Source: Marinobacterium lacunae (lineage in GTDB: Bacteria > Pseudomonadota > Gammaproteobacteria > Pseudomonadales > Balneatricaceae). From it: a stretch of DNA of 64,000 bases. The notes beneath the pieces are model-generated. The model was not told the origin of the DNA. It was given only the letters and a program-made list of their open reading frames with translations, and did not search any database. A program made the translations under genes and the position numbers. Positions 8,165 to 17,387 of the stretch are shown one piece after another. Positions within the stretch are counted from its first letter, which is position 1; every line of letters begins with the position of its first letter. The stretch spans positions 248,001 through 312,000 of the forward strand of contig NZ_JMQN01000013.1 in NCBI RefSeq assembly GCF_000705555.1, written 5' to 3'.

Positions 8165-11100
8165 ATGCATCGACCTTCGCGTGCCCGTTCGGCACTTCGC
8201 AGCCTCTCCTGGCTGCTGCTGTTCTCAGTATTACTGATTCAACCGGTGCGCGCAGCACTGCCAACACTGGAATCACTGACTCAGCAGCTCGACAAGCTCA
8301 AACCCGAGGATACCAGTCCCGAGACTCAGGCACTGCGTGAAACCTATCAGCAAACGCAAAGCGCGCTGGACAACCTGTCTCAGTTGCGTGAGCGCAGCCA
8401 GCAGCTGAATGAACAGATTGCGCAGTTGCCCGATCAGCTCAACCAGTTGCGAAACACCCTGAGCACTCCTTTGCCGGCGCCGGAAGATCCGGTCACCGCC
8501 ACCGACACAGCCGAATCACTGGATCAGCGCCTTACCCAACGTAAGGCCGAGCTGGTCAAGCTGGAGCAGAAACGTGACCAGTTGAGCGATGCGATCAGCC
8601 GTGACGACGCCCGCATGATCGATCTGCGTAGCCAACTGACGCAGCTCAAACAAAGCACTTCCCCCAAGCCCGACCTTCCAGACGAAGGCATTGCGCAGGT
8701 GTTACGCGACGCACGGCAGGTATTGAGCGAAGCGCAGCAGGAGGAGCAAACCGCCAAGATTCAAACACTCGAACTGGAGCTGCTGGCCTTGCCAGGTGAG
8801 TCTGAGCTGAACCAGCTCAAACTCAGTCAGACCCGGCGAGAAATCGAAGCCTTGTCGTCCCAGATCGAACAGCTTCAGAACGCGTTGCTCGAACGTCGAC
8901 GCAGTGCCCTGGAGCAATCATTGGCAGAGCTGGCACCGGGCAGCAGCAGCCTGCCTGCTCCGCTGGAGCTGCTCCGGCAAAAAAATCGCAACAGCAACGA
9001 ACAATTGAGCCGGCTGCTGCGTCACATCGACAGCAGCCAACTGCGCCAGAGAAGCCTGAACAGTCAGTTGGAGCAGATCACCCAACAATCACAGCTGATC
9101 CAGCAACAGCTGGAACTGGACATCCCGCAACTCAGCGCCGAATTGCGACAGTTTTCGCGCCAACTGACGCGACCACTGGATACCTCAACCAGCCTAAACG
9201 AGATCAACCAGTTACGACTGGCGAATCTGAGCGGTGATCGGGAAATCTTCGAACTCGAACAGCTCAAGAACCAACTGCCGGACAGCGTCACAGCGCTGGA
9301 TGACCAGTATCAGTCACAGTACAAAAGCCTGCTCGACAACAGACGGCGCTTGCTTGAACAGTTGCGCCAAAGCCGTCAGCAGCTGATCAACGCCCGCTCA
9401 CTAATCCTGAGCACACAACAGCAGATCAACGAGCAAACCCAGAAAGCCCGAACACTGATCGAACAGCATCTGCTCTGGCTGCCAACCGTGGAACCGCTTG
9501 ATCGCAGCTGGCTTAGTGACCTCGAGAGCGGCCTTGGCCATTTACAGGACAGCTGGCAGCAACTCGGTGGCGCCCAACCGCTTTTCGATCGGGACCGCGC
9601 CTTCTGGCCGCGATTGGGCACGGCCCTCTCCCTGCTGGCACTGTCATGGGTGCTTACGCGCTACCTGCGCCGCCACTGGGAGCGCTGGCACCAGCAGATC
9701 GGCAAGGTCTCGCAGGACCGGTTTTCCCGCACCTTCAAGCTATTGATAGCTGCGCCTCTGGTCGCCACACCGCTACCGACTCTGGCATTGTTGCTTCAGC
9801 GCGCACTGAACGCCTCCCACCCATTGCATGACACGGCTTCGCTACTGCTTTACGCCCTTGCCGCCATCAGCTTTGTCTATGTCTGTACGCTGAGCTGGTT
9901 GCGCACACCGCACGGCCTGCTCTTTGCGCACCTCGAACTGCCGGAGCGACTGTGCCGCGTCCTGCGGCGAGAGATACGGTTACTCGGCTGGCTGACACTG
10001 CCACTGCTGGTGGGACTCTTTATCAGTGACGGGCTTGAGCAGCCGGACCTGCTCGCCTCGGGCGGTCGACTGCTGTTCTTGCTACTGACTCTGGTACTGC
10101 TGAGGTTCTGGTGGGTGATGTGGAAGATCAACAGCGAATTCAATCGGCTGGCCGAAAGTCAGAGCTGGTGGACCGACTCCCGCCTGTGGATTGGCGCCAT
10201 GATTGCGTTCAATCTGGTGATGTTCGGGCTGGGCATATACGGCTACCTGCTCAGCGCCCTGTTCATGATGCTGATTCTGACACTGCTTATCATCGAGATT
10301 GCACTGGTTTTCATGCTCTATCGCCTTGGCCAGCGCTGGCTGCTGATCGAGGAGCGCCAACTGGCGTTCAAGCAGGCGCTGGAGAGACGGGCCGAACAGA
10401 TCGCCGCACGCAACAGCCCAGACGAGGAGCTGCCGCTGCCAAAAGAGGACTATCTGGATCTGAAGACCATCTCGGTACAGGCACGCACCCTGAACAAGGT
10501 CACAGCCGGTGCACTGCTGGTACTGCTGGTATGGCTGACGCTCGGCGACTTCCTGCCGACCCTACAAATACTGGAACGGATCCCGCTCTGGAGTACATAC
10601 CAGAGCACCGCCAACGGCGAACTGTTGCGTGCTATCACGCTGAGCGACCTGATCACCGGTCTGATAATTCTCGGCGCCAGCCTGCTCGCGGCTTACAACC
10701 TGCCGGGGTTACTTGAGCTACTGGTACTGCGCCACCTCAACCTGTCACCGGGCAGCGGATTCGCCATCACCACACTGCTGAAATATATCCTGATACTGGT
10801 TGGCACTATGGCCGGTGTCAGCCAATTCGGTCTTGAGTGGAACAAACTGCAGTGGCTGGTTGCTGCAATGGGGGTCGGTCTTGGTTTCGGTTTGCAGGAG
10901 ATCGTCGCCAACTTCGTCTCGGGCCTGATCCTGCTGTTCGAAAAACCGATTCGTATCGGCGATACCGTCACCATTGGAGATGTTACCGGCCGGGTATCAC
11001 AGATCCAGATTCGCGCGACGACGATGATCGACTGGGACCGCAAGGAGGTGGTGATTCCGAATAAGACGTTTATCACCGAACGCCTGATCAACTGGTCGCT

Positions 11101-11452
11101 GACCGACTCCACAACCCGCATCGTACTGCAAGTAGGTGTCGCCTACGGCAGCGATACCGAACGGGTCAAGGCGCTGCTAGTCGAGATCGCCAAGGACAAT
11201 CCACACGTGCTCAATGATCCGGAACCGGATGCCTATTTCCGCGCATTCGGCGCCAGCACACTCGACTTCGACCTGCGCGTTTTCGTCAGCCGTATGGAAG
11301 ACCGTGTGCCCGTTACCGACGGACTTAACCACACCATCGACCGACGCTTCCGGGAGGCCGGTATCGAGATCGCCTTCCCGCAACTGGACGTTCACTTCTA
11401 CCCGTCCACACCCGATGCTGCAAAGCCCGGCAATCCGCCACCAGGCGATTGA
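8165..11452 (+). CDS. mscK: MscK (KefA)-type mechanosensitive channel
   Basis: A 1095-residue inner-membrane channel that opens under membrane tension and releases solutes during osmotic downshock. A signal peptide (about residues 1-31) precedes a long, glutamine- and leucine-rich coiled-coil periplasmic domain (about 35-430), then a transmembrane block from about 480, and a C-terminal MscS core around residues 860-1080. The pore helix and following loop GLGFGLQEIVANFVSG then FEKPIRIGD are near residue 900. Length matches MscK or YbiO/YjeP-class giants; MscM (YjeP) is the main alternative. The ATG at 8165 has only a weak ribosome site. Confidence 0.88.
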   Translation: MHRPSRARSALRSLSWLLLFSVLLIQPVRAALPTLESLTQQLDKLKPEDTSPETQALRETYQQTQSALDNLSQLRERSQQLNEQIAQLPDQLNQLRNTLSTPLPAPEDPVTATDTAESLDQRLTQRKAELVKLEQKRDQLSDAISRDDARMIDLRSQLTQLKQSTSPKPDLPDEGIAQVLRDARQVLSEAQQEEQTAKIQTLELELLALPGESELNQLKLSQTRREIEALSSQIEQLQNALLERRRSALEQSLAELAPGSSSLPAPLELLRQKNRNSNEQLSRLLRHIDSSQLRQRSLNSQLEQITQQSQLIQQQLELDIPQLSAELRQFSRQLTRPLDTSTSLNEINQLRLANLSGDREIFELEQLKNQLPDSVTALDDQYQSQYKSLLDNRRRLLEQLRQSRQQLINARSLILSTQQQINEQTQKARTLIEQHLLWLPTVEPLDRSWLSDLESGLGHLQDSWQQLGGAQPLFDRDRAFWPRLGTALSLLALSWVLTRYLRRHWERWHQQIGKVSQDRFSRTFKLLIAAPLVATPLPTLALLLQRALNASHPLHDTASLLLYALAAISFVYVCTLSWLRTPHGLLFAHLELPERLCRVLRREIRLLGWLTLPLLVGLFISDGLEQPDLLASGGRLLFLLLTLVLLRFWWVMWKINSEFNRLAESQSWWTDSRLWIGAMIAFNLVMFGLGIYGYLLSALFMMLILTLLIIEIALVFMLYRLGQRWLLIEERQLAFKQALERRAEQIAARNSPDEELPLPKEDYLDLKTISVQARTLNKVTAGALLVLLVWLTLGDFLPTLQILERIPLWSTYQSTANGELLRAITLSDLITGLIILGASLLAAYNLPGLLELLVLRHLNLSPGSGFAITTLLKYILILVGTMAGVSQFGLEWNKLQWLVAAMGVGLGFGLQEIVANFVSGLILLFEKPIRIGDTVTIGDVTGRVSQIQIRATTMIDWDRKEVVIPNKTFITERLINWSLTDSTTRIVLQVGVAYGSDTERVKALLVEIAKDNPHVLNDPEPDAYFRAFGASTLDFDLRVFVSRMEDRVPVTDGLNHTIDRRFREAGIEIAFPQLDVHFYPSTPDAAKPGNPPPGD

Positions 11453-11461
11453 TTGCCGGGC
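11425..11461 (+). terminator. Hairpin at the mscK 3' end
   Basis: GCCCGGCAATC (11425-11435) and GATTGCCGGGC (11451-11461) form a perfect 11-bp stem with a 15-base loop that includes the stop codon. No T-run follows, so Rho may be needed. Confidence 0.45.
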
Positions 11462-11813
11462 GCCGCACCCGACATTTCACAATATGAAAACACATTGTTA
11501 TTTTTTCACTATATGACAAGATCAATCATCCTTCACTCAAGGTATGATGGGCTCACCTGCAATGTGATACCGCGTTATTTTCTAGTAAAAAAACAACAAA
11601 AAAACGCGAAAACCTGCCATAAAAAGCATCGATATTGTCGCCAAATAACACGAAAAGGCGACTAATTAATACTTTAGGCGCAAACGGGTTACATCGCCGG
11701 AAATTTGCGTTATTTTCGCATTGCACAATGCTGTTAAGTCCCAACTTCCTCTCCGGGTCAACACAGCCTCACGGCGAGCCGGGGACAATAACTGGATAAT
11801 CGAGGCATATCTC
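11462..11813 (+). promoter_or_regulatory. Repeat-rich regulatory region upstream of glcB
   Basis: This 352-bp gap is much richer in A and T than its surroundings and has no convincing gene. It holds a near-identical direct repeat, TTTCACAATATGA (11475-11487) and TTTCACTATATGA (11504-11516); a repeated CGnGTTATTT motif at 11571, 11706 and in reverse inside the hairpin GTCGCC/GGCGAC (11637-11662); and the dyad GCATTG-CA-CAATGC (11718-11731). These look like sites for one or more regulators of the glyoxylate bypass. I could not fix a promoter with confidence. Confidence 0.5.
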
Positions 11814-13988
11814 ATGAGCCAACGGGTACAGGTTGGCGGCCTGCAGGTCGCTGAGGAACTCTACAACTTCATCAACAATGAAGCCCTGCCGGGCACCGGC
11901 GTGGATGCGCAAGCCTATTGGGCAGCCTTCGATGCCATCGTGCATGAACTGGCACCTCGCAACCGTGAGCTGCTGGCCAAACGCGATGCGCTGCAGGAGA
12001 AGATCGATGAGTGGCACCGCCAGAATCGCGGCCAGTTCGATTTCGCTGCCTATAAGCAATTTCTGACCGATATCGGCTACCTGCTGCCGGAAGGCCCTGA
12101 CTTTACGGCCACCACCAGCAATGTAGACCCCGAGATGGCAACCATGGCGGGCCCTCAGCTGGTGGTTCCGGTCATGAATGCGCGCTATGCACTGAACGCA
12201 GCCAATGCACGCTGGGGCAGCCTCTACAACGCGCTCTACGGCACCGATGCCATCTCCAGCGACGGCGGCGCCGAGGCCGGCAGTGGCTATAACCCCGCAC
12301 GCGGCGCCAAGGTGATCGCTTTCGCTCGCAAGTTCCTCGACGATTACGCGCCGCTGTCCAGTGGCTCGCACAAGGACTCCGCCGGCTACAGCATCCAGAA
12401 TGGTGCCCTGTGCGTGGCGATGCGCGACGGCAGCGAAGGGGTACTGGCCGATCCGTCACAGCTGGTCGGTTACACCGGCACCGCCGCCAGCCCCACCGGC
12501 ATCGCGCTGGTGCATAACGGCCTGCACTTCGAAATTCAGATCGACCGCACCGACCTGATCGGCAAGTCCGACGCCGCCGGGGTCAAGGACATCCTGATGG
12601 AGTCGGCGCTGACCACCATCATGGACTGCGAAGACTCCGTCGCCGCGGTCGATGCCGAAGACAAAGTACTGGTTTACCGCAACTGGCTCGGCCTGATGAA
12701 GGGCGATCTGACCGAAGAGGTCAGCAAGGGCGGCAAGACCTTCACCCGTTCAATGAATCCCGATCGCGTCTATACCTCAGCAGACGGCGGCGAGGTAACG
12801 CTCAAGGGTCGCAGCCTGATGTTCGTGCGCAACGTCGGCCATCTGATGACCAACCCGGCGATTCTGGACAAGGACGGTAACGAGATTCCGGAAGGGATCA
12901 TGGACGGTCTGGTTACCACGCTGATCTCCGTACACGACGTGAAAGGTAATGGCCAGTTCAGCAACACCGTGACCGGTTCCATCTACATCGTGAAGCCGAA
13001 GATGCACGGACCTGAAGAGGTCGCCTTCACCAACGAGCTGTTCGGACGCATTGAAGATGCCCTGGGTCTTGCTCGCCACACCATGAAGGTGGGGATCATG
13101 GACGAGGAGCGCCGTACCACCGTCAATCTGAAGGAGTGTATCCGTGCCGCCAAGGAGCGTGTGGTGTTCATCAACACCGGCTTCCTCGACCGTACCGGCG
13201 ATGAGATCCACACCTCCATGGAAGCAGGTCCGATGATCCGCAAGGGCGACATGAAAAACGCCGCCTGGATCAAGGCATACGAAGACTGGAACGTGGACAC
13301 AGGCCTGGCCTGCGGCCTCAGCGGCCGCGCCCAGATCGGCAAGGGGATGTGGGCGATGCCCGACCTGATGGCCGGCATGCTGGAAGCCAAGATCGGTCAC
13401 CCGCTGGCCGGAGCCAACACCGCCTGGGTCCCCTCTCCGACCGCCGCAACCCTGCATGCGCTGCACTACCACAAGGTGGATGTATTCGCCCGTCAGGAGG
13501 AGCTGAAGTCCCGCGAGCGCGCCAGCCTCGACGACATCCTGACCGTTCCGGTGGCGCAGAATCCGGACTGGAGCGCCGAACAGATCCAGCAGGAGCTGGA
13601 CAACAACGCTCAGGGCATCCTCGGCTATGTGGTGCGCTGGATCGATCAGGGGGTTGGCTGTTCCAAGGTACCTGACATCAACGATGTGGGTCTGATGGAA
13701 GACCGTGCGACTCTGCGTATCTCAAGCCAGCACATCGCCAACTGGCTGCACCACGGCGTATGCTCCGAAGCCCAGGTGATGGAAACCATGAAGCGCATGG
13801 CCGCGGTTGTGGACCGCCAGAACGACGGGGATCCGGCCTACCGACCGATGGCTGCCAACTTTGACGACTCCGTCGCCTTCCAGGCGGCCTGCGATCTGGT
13901 ATTCAAAGGTCGCGAGCAGCCCAATGGCTACACCGAGCCGGTCCTGCACCGTCGCCGCCGTGAAGCCAAGGCTGCATTAGGCGCCTGA
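11814..13988 (+). CDS. glcB: Malate synthase G
   Basis: Condenses glyoxylate with acetyl-CoA to malate, for growth on acetate, glycolate or similar carbon. The 724 residues match the large monomeric G isoform, with [15 protein letters not shown] near residue 130, [14 protein letters not shown] and the segment [19 protein letters not shown] lies eight bases before the ATG at 11814; the frame is open upstream to 11721 but that part is not family-like. No glcDEF or isocitrate lyase gene is adjacent. A hairpin terminator follows. Confidence 0.96.
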   Translation: MSQRVQVGGLQVAEELYNFINNEALPGTGVDAQAYWAAFDAIVHELAPRNRELLAKRDALQEKIDEWHRQNRGQFDFAAYKQFLTDIGYLLPEGPDFTATTSNVDPEMATMAGPQLVVPVMNARYALNAANARWGSLYNALYGTDAISSDGGAEAGSGYNPARGAKVIAFARKFLDDYAPLSSGSHKDSAGYSIQNGALCVAMRDGSEGVLADPSQLVGYTGTAASPTGIALVHNGLHFEIQIDRTDLIGKSDAAGVKDILMESALTTIMDCEDSVAAVDAEDKVLVYRNWLGLMKGDLTEEVSKGGKTFTRSMNPDRVYTSADGGEVTLKGRSLMFVRNVGHLMTNPAILDKDGNEIPEGIMDGLVTTLISVHDVKGNGQFSNTVTGSIYIVKPKMHGPEEVAFTNELFGRIEDALGLARHTMKVGIMDEERRTTVNLKECIRAAKERVVFINTGFLDRTGDEIHTSMEAGPMIRKGDMKNAAWIKAYEDWNVDTGLACGLSGRAQIGKGMWAMPDLMAGMLEAKIGHPLAGANTAWVPSPTAATLHALHYHKVDVFARQEELKSRERASLDDILTVPVAQNPDWSAEQIQQELDNNAQGILGYVVRWIDQGVGCSKVPDINDVGLMEDRATLRISSQHIANWLHHGVCSEAQVMETMKRMAAVVDRQNDGDPAYRPMAANFDDSVAFQAACDLVFKGREQPNGYTEPVLHRRRREAKAALGA

Positions 13989-14004
13989 TTCGACCGGTAA
14001 AAGA

Positions 14005-14036
14005 AAACGGTTCCCAAGTTGGGAACCGTTTCACTT
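14005..14036 (+). terminator. Terminator after glcB
   Basis: AAACGGTTCCCA (14005-14016) pairs perfectly with TGGGAACCGTTT (14020-14031) around a three-base loop, 17 bases after the stop. The T-run is short. The stem is symmetric, so it may also serve the convergent GGDEF-EAL gene. Confidence 0.75.
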
Positions 14037-14068
14037 TATGGCCTCAGAATCCGCTCACGACAACACGG

Positions 14069-16213
14069 CTACTCGCCATCCCCCTCATCTCGATAGTCCC
14101 GCCCCAGGGTCCAGCTCGCCAGATTCAACAGACTGCCTTCGATCTCTGACTTGGGTCCCGGACGCGCATACAGGTAGCCCTGTACCTGATGACACCCCAG
14201 ATTCTCCAGGAACAGTGCCTGCGCCTTGGTCTCCACCCCTTCGGCCACCAGCGTCATGCGTAGGCTGCGCGCCAGATTGATGATCGCCTTGACCAGCTTT
14301 TCACAGTTACGGTCGGTAGTGATCCGCTCAATGAAGGAGCGGTCTATCTTCAGTATATGAATCGGGAAGCGAGTCAGATAATTCAGCGCCGAATAGCCGG
14401 TACCAAAATCATCGATCGCTATGCGGATACCCAACTCACTTAACTTATTCAATGCCCGTCGCGTCGAGGGTTGATCATCCAACAGCAAACTCTCGGTGAT
14501 CTCAACCTCGATCCATCGCGGTGAACAGCCCGTCTGCTCCAGGATCTCGCAAACGGTCGACACCAGATCCTTGCCGACGAATTGGCGCGGTGACAGGTTG
14601 ATTGCGACGGTATGCAACTTCTGCTCATCACGGTTCCACTCCACGGCAACCTCGCAGGCACGTCTAAATACCCAGTCACCAATCTCAATGATCAGCCCGG
14701 TTTCCTCGGCCAGGGTGATGAATCGATCCGGGGTCAGCAGCCCCAGTTGCGGATGGTTCCAGCGCAGCAACGCCTCGCTGCCGACGATGATCTGATGTAC
14801 CAGCTCGATCTTGGGCTGGAAGTAGAGCTCCAGTTCGTTGCGCTCAAGCGCCTTGCGAAGCTCGCCTTCCAGCATCATCCGCTCGGTAACGCCTGTGGTA
14901 AGCCCCTTTTCATAGTAGGCGATCTCGCTTCGACCACGCGATTTGGCGGAATACATGGCGGAGTCAGCATACTTGATCAGATCATCGATCTGGCGGCTAT
15001 CCTGTGGATATCGCGAGATCCCGATGCTGGCGGTGACAAATATCTCCCGCTCATGCAGTTCGAATGGCTCGCCGAATGCCTCAATCAGCAGTTGTGGAAC
15101 ATGACCGAGCCGGTCCCGCTCATGGCAATCAGGCAATATGATCGCAAACTCGTCGCCGCCAAGACGGGCTACGAACTCGTCATGCTGAAGACAGTGTTTA
15201 AGGCGTTCGGAGGCCTCACGCAGAAGACAGTCTCCCGCCACATGGCCCAAGCTGTCGTTGATCACCTTGAAGTGATCAAAATCCAGAATGATCAGACCGA
15301 CAGAGCCGTGGGCTTCCCTCGCGGTGGCAATCTCCTGACGCAATCGGCTGTAAAACATTTCACGGTTTGGAAGCCCCGTGACCGCGTCATAGTTGGCCAA
15401 CACATGGACACGCCTGCGGTATTGATCGACTTCGGAGATGTCCCGCCCGACCGCCAGCACGCTGCTGACCTGCCCAGCAGCATCATACTCCGGTGAAAGG
15501 CGGATCAAACTACAACGTTCCACCCCCTCTTCCGATAGCCAGGACAACTCGTACTGCTGCTCTGCACCCTGCTCCAGAACACTCCTGACACGTGCTTCGT
15601 AGGCCTTCATTTCATCCCCGCCGGGCACCTCGGAGGGGGTGAATCCGATCAGCCTGGACAGCGCAACGCCCGACTGACGGACGAATGCGGGGTTGGCATA
15701 ACAGCGGCGGCATTCACGATCATATCGCGCAATAGTATCGGGCGAGTTTTCCACCAGGTTACAGAACATCTGCTCGCGGGAAGCCGACGACTCATCAAAG
15801 TGATGAAAAGGCACATACTCCCGAAGCAGCATCAGCACACGATAGGTCGTCGCCACCGGATCCGTTACCGGCACCAGACTGATGTTGAGCCGGACCGGTT
15901 GGCCCTGGCCCTGATGCAATATCTGGTAACTGCGCGTGCTGTTATCGACGAAGCAACTCTGCACCTCATCGATCAGTCGAGCGGAAAACTCAGGCGTCAA
16001 CCGGGCGTCATCCAGATGACTGATCAGATCGCCCTGAGAGACGCCCAGCAACGTTTGCCCAACCCCGTTTATAGATACAACCCTCAGGCTGGTTCCGTAC
16101 GTCATCTCCAGCAGGCAACGTGCGTCGCTTTTATCATCGAACACTGGAGCAATCACTATGTCTGTGCTCATCGATACGCTAGACCCCGCTGAAAAGTGAC
16201 CACTGTCGTTCAT
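14069..16213 (-). CDS. PAS-GGDEF-EAL c-di-GMP turnover protein
   Basis: Bifunctional-looking cyclic-di-GMP protein of 714 residues without membrane segments. A PAS-like region (about 30-130), a PAS domain (146-265), a GGDEF domain with intact GGDEF at 352-356, and an EAL domain with EAL at 480-482 are visible. The inhibitory RxxD site is absent (the position reads QHDE). The EAL part keeps the catalytic set: ALLRW, NLSPRQF, EITES, DDFGTGYSAL, KIDRSFI, AEGVET and QGYLY, so it is probably an active phosphodiesterase. I took the ATG at 16213; ATG at 16171 is an alternative, and upstream codons to 16333 look non-coding. Confidence 0.88.
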   Translation of the reverse strand: MNDSGHFSAGSSVSMSTDIVIAPVFDDKSDARCLLEMTYGTSLRVVSINGVGQTLLGVSQGDLISHLDDARLTPEFSARLIDEVQSCFVDNSTRSYQILHQGQGQPVRLNISLVPVTDPVATTYRVLMLLREYVPFHHFDESSASREQMFCNLVENSPDTIARYDRECRRCYANPAFVRQSGVALSRLIGFTPSEVPGGDEMKAYEARVRSVLEQGAEQQYELSWLSEEGVERCSLIRLSPEYDAAGQVSSVLAVGRDISEVDQYRRRVHVLANYDAVTGLPNREMFYSRLRQEIATAREAHGSVGLIILDFDHFKVINDSLGHVAGDCLLREASERLKHCLQHDEFVARLGGDEFAIILPDCHERDRLGHVPQLLIEAFGEPFELHEREIFVTASIGISRYPQDSRQIDDLIKYADSAMYSAKSRGRSEIAYYEKGLTTGVTERMMLEGELRKALERNELELYFQPKIELVHQIIVGSEALLRWNHPQLGLLTPDRFITLAEETGLIIEIGDWVFRRACEVAVEWNRDEQKLHTVAINLSPRQFVGKDLVSTVCEILEQTGCSPRWIEVEITESLLLDDQPSTRRALNKLSELGIRIAIDDFGTGYSALNYLTRFPIHILKIDRSFIERITTDRNCEKLVKAIINLARSLRMTLVAEGVETKAQALFLENLGCHQVQGYLYARPGPKSEIEGSLLNLASWTLGRDYRDEGDGE

Positions 16214-16508
16214 TCTTCTCGCCGCCCGGCCGCTTTCGGTAAAAAAACAGCCGCCTGTCGGGAGATCTCCATCATCACGTCCCCAATCGGGCGATAAACG
16301 CCCGGGAAGCCGTGACCTGTCTGCCCGCCGCAACGGGAAACAATCCGTGTACTATTTGACATATCCGAGTAACCACTCATTTAAAACGGGTCGGGATATA
16401 AATAAAAGCTGCCTAATACCGATAATATTCCCGCATTCATCCCGGGTGAATTAAACCCCGAGCCAAACTGCCTACGCATTTGTCGCACAAATACGACAAG
16501 GTGCAAAT

Positions 16509-16631
16509 ATGTCAAAAAACGGACGCTATCACGACTCGGAATATTCAGCTTTTGATATCAGAAAATACGTAAAAAAATATCCGCCAATTCAGAATATTCC
16601 TACAACCAAAAGAGCATTTAATAACCATTAA
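16509..16631 (+). CDS. Candidate 40-residue small protein, unsupported by homology
   Basis: An ATG at 16509 with AAGG eight bases upstream opens 40 codons ending TAA. The predicted peptide is basic and polar (starts MSKNGRYHDSEYS, with a KKYPPIQN stretch) and has no membrane segment. Codon use is much more AT-rich than in neighbours. It could be chance in an AT-rich gap. Confidence 0.2.
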   Translation: MSKNGRYHDSEYSAFDIRKYVKKYPPIQNIPTTKRAFNNH

Positions 16632-16665
16632 TGGCTATTTAACGAGTGTCTCATGGAATATATAA

Positions 16666-16682
16666 AAAGGCGCAAAGTCGCC
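16666..16682 (-). terminator. Weak intrinsic terminator candidate for the NarL-type regulator
   Basis: Read on the minus strand, GGCG-ACTTTG-CGCC is followed at once by TTTTTAT. The stem is only four base pairs, so this is a weak call. Confidence 0.3.
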
Positions 16683-16754
16683 AATAAAAAATGCAAATAA
16701 AGCGCTTTTTGATAACGGTCACCAATCAATTTATGACGCAAGGAAAAGACATAA

Positions 16755-17387
16755 TCATTCAACGATACCCGTATCCACGGCATAACGAATAAGCTCGGCG
16801 TTGCTACCGATATCCATTTTGCGCATCAGACGCGTCTTGTGGGTACTCACCGTCTTGTTGCTGATCACCAGCCGGGTGGCGATTTCATTCTGACTAAGCC
16901 CCTGCGCGAGCAGTCGCAGCACCTGCATCTCCCGGTTGGACAGCCGGGTGTTGCTGTCATCGTCGTCAATCCTGTCGGCTTCGAATGCGATCCGCTCGGC
17001 CAATTCAGGGCTCAGATAACGCCCGCCTTTCACTACCCGCTGAATCGCTTCCAGCAACATCTCGGGTTCACTGTCTTTGGTCAGGTAGCCACTGGCGCCC
17101 GCCTTGAGTTTGCGCTTGGCGATCTGAGGCTCATTGTGCATGCTCAATATCAGCACCGGCAGCGAAGGATAGTGAGTACGCAACCGATCCAGCAGCTCCT
17201 CTGCGCCCATACCGGGCATCGATATATCGAGCAGTACAATGTCAAAACGCTGATGTCTGAGCAGATTGAGCACTTCGCCGCTGCATGCCGCCTCGCCTGC
17301 GACCTGAATTACGCCGCTACTATGAAACAGGCGCTTGAGCCCCTCCCTCACCAGCGTATGGTCATCAGCCAGTAGTAATTGGATCAT
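16755..17387 (-). CDS. NarL/LuxR-family response regulator
   Basis: A 210-residue regulator: receiver domain with phospho-acceptor Asp54 (LLDISMPGM), acidic pair DD at 8-9 and a conserved Lys in LTKDSE, then a LuxR-type HTH (LSNREMQVLRLLAQG, NKTVSTHKTRL). It resembles UvrY/GacA-type and NarL-type regulators. I set the start at 17387 (MIQLLLADDH), where AGGAG lies seven bases upstream; an upstream ATG at 17423 adds 12 unrelated residues. The start lies 23 bases inside the end of the kinase gene, so the pair is translationally coupled. Confidence 0.9.
   Translation of the reverse strand: MIQLLLADDHTLVREGLKRLFHSSGVIQVAGEAACSGEVLNLLRHQRFDIVLLDISMPGMGAEELLDRLRTHYPSLPVLILSMHNEPQIAKRKLKAGASGYLTKDSEPEMLLEAIQRVVKGGRYLSPELAERIAFEADRIDDDDSNTRLSNREMQVLRLLAQGLSQNEIATRLVISNKTVSTHKTRLMRKMDIGSNAELIRYAVDTGIVE

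Larger units (their letters stand above)
16214..16754. other. AT-rich intergenic region between two signalling genes
   Basis: A 541-bp gap, AT-rich in its lower-numbered-to-middle part, containing the upstream region of the PAS-GGDEF-EAL gene and the 3' side of the NarL-type regulator gene. A minus-strand GGCG/CGCC hairpin (16669-16682) followed by TTTTT is a weak terminator candidate for the regulator. The palindrome AAAGCGCTTT lies at 16699-16708. A possible 40-codon reading frame at 16509-16631 is listed separately. Otherwise I recognise nothing. Confidence 0.5.

Noticed and set aside
8180-9500. Gln/Leu-rich repetitive coding in the mscK-like gene as DNA repeats
   Set aside because: It is explained by the coiled-coil periplasmic domain; no exact DNA repeat unit is kept.
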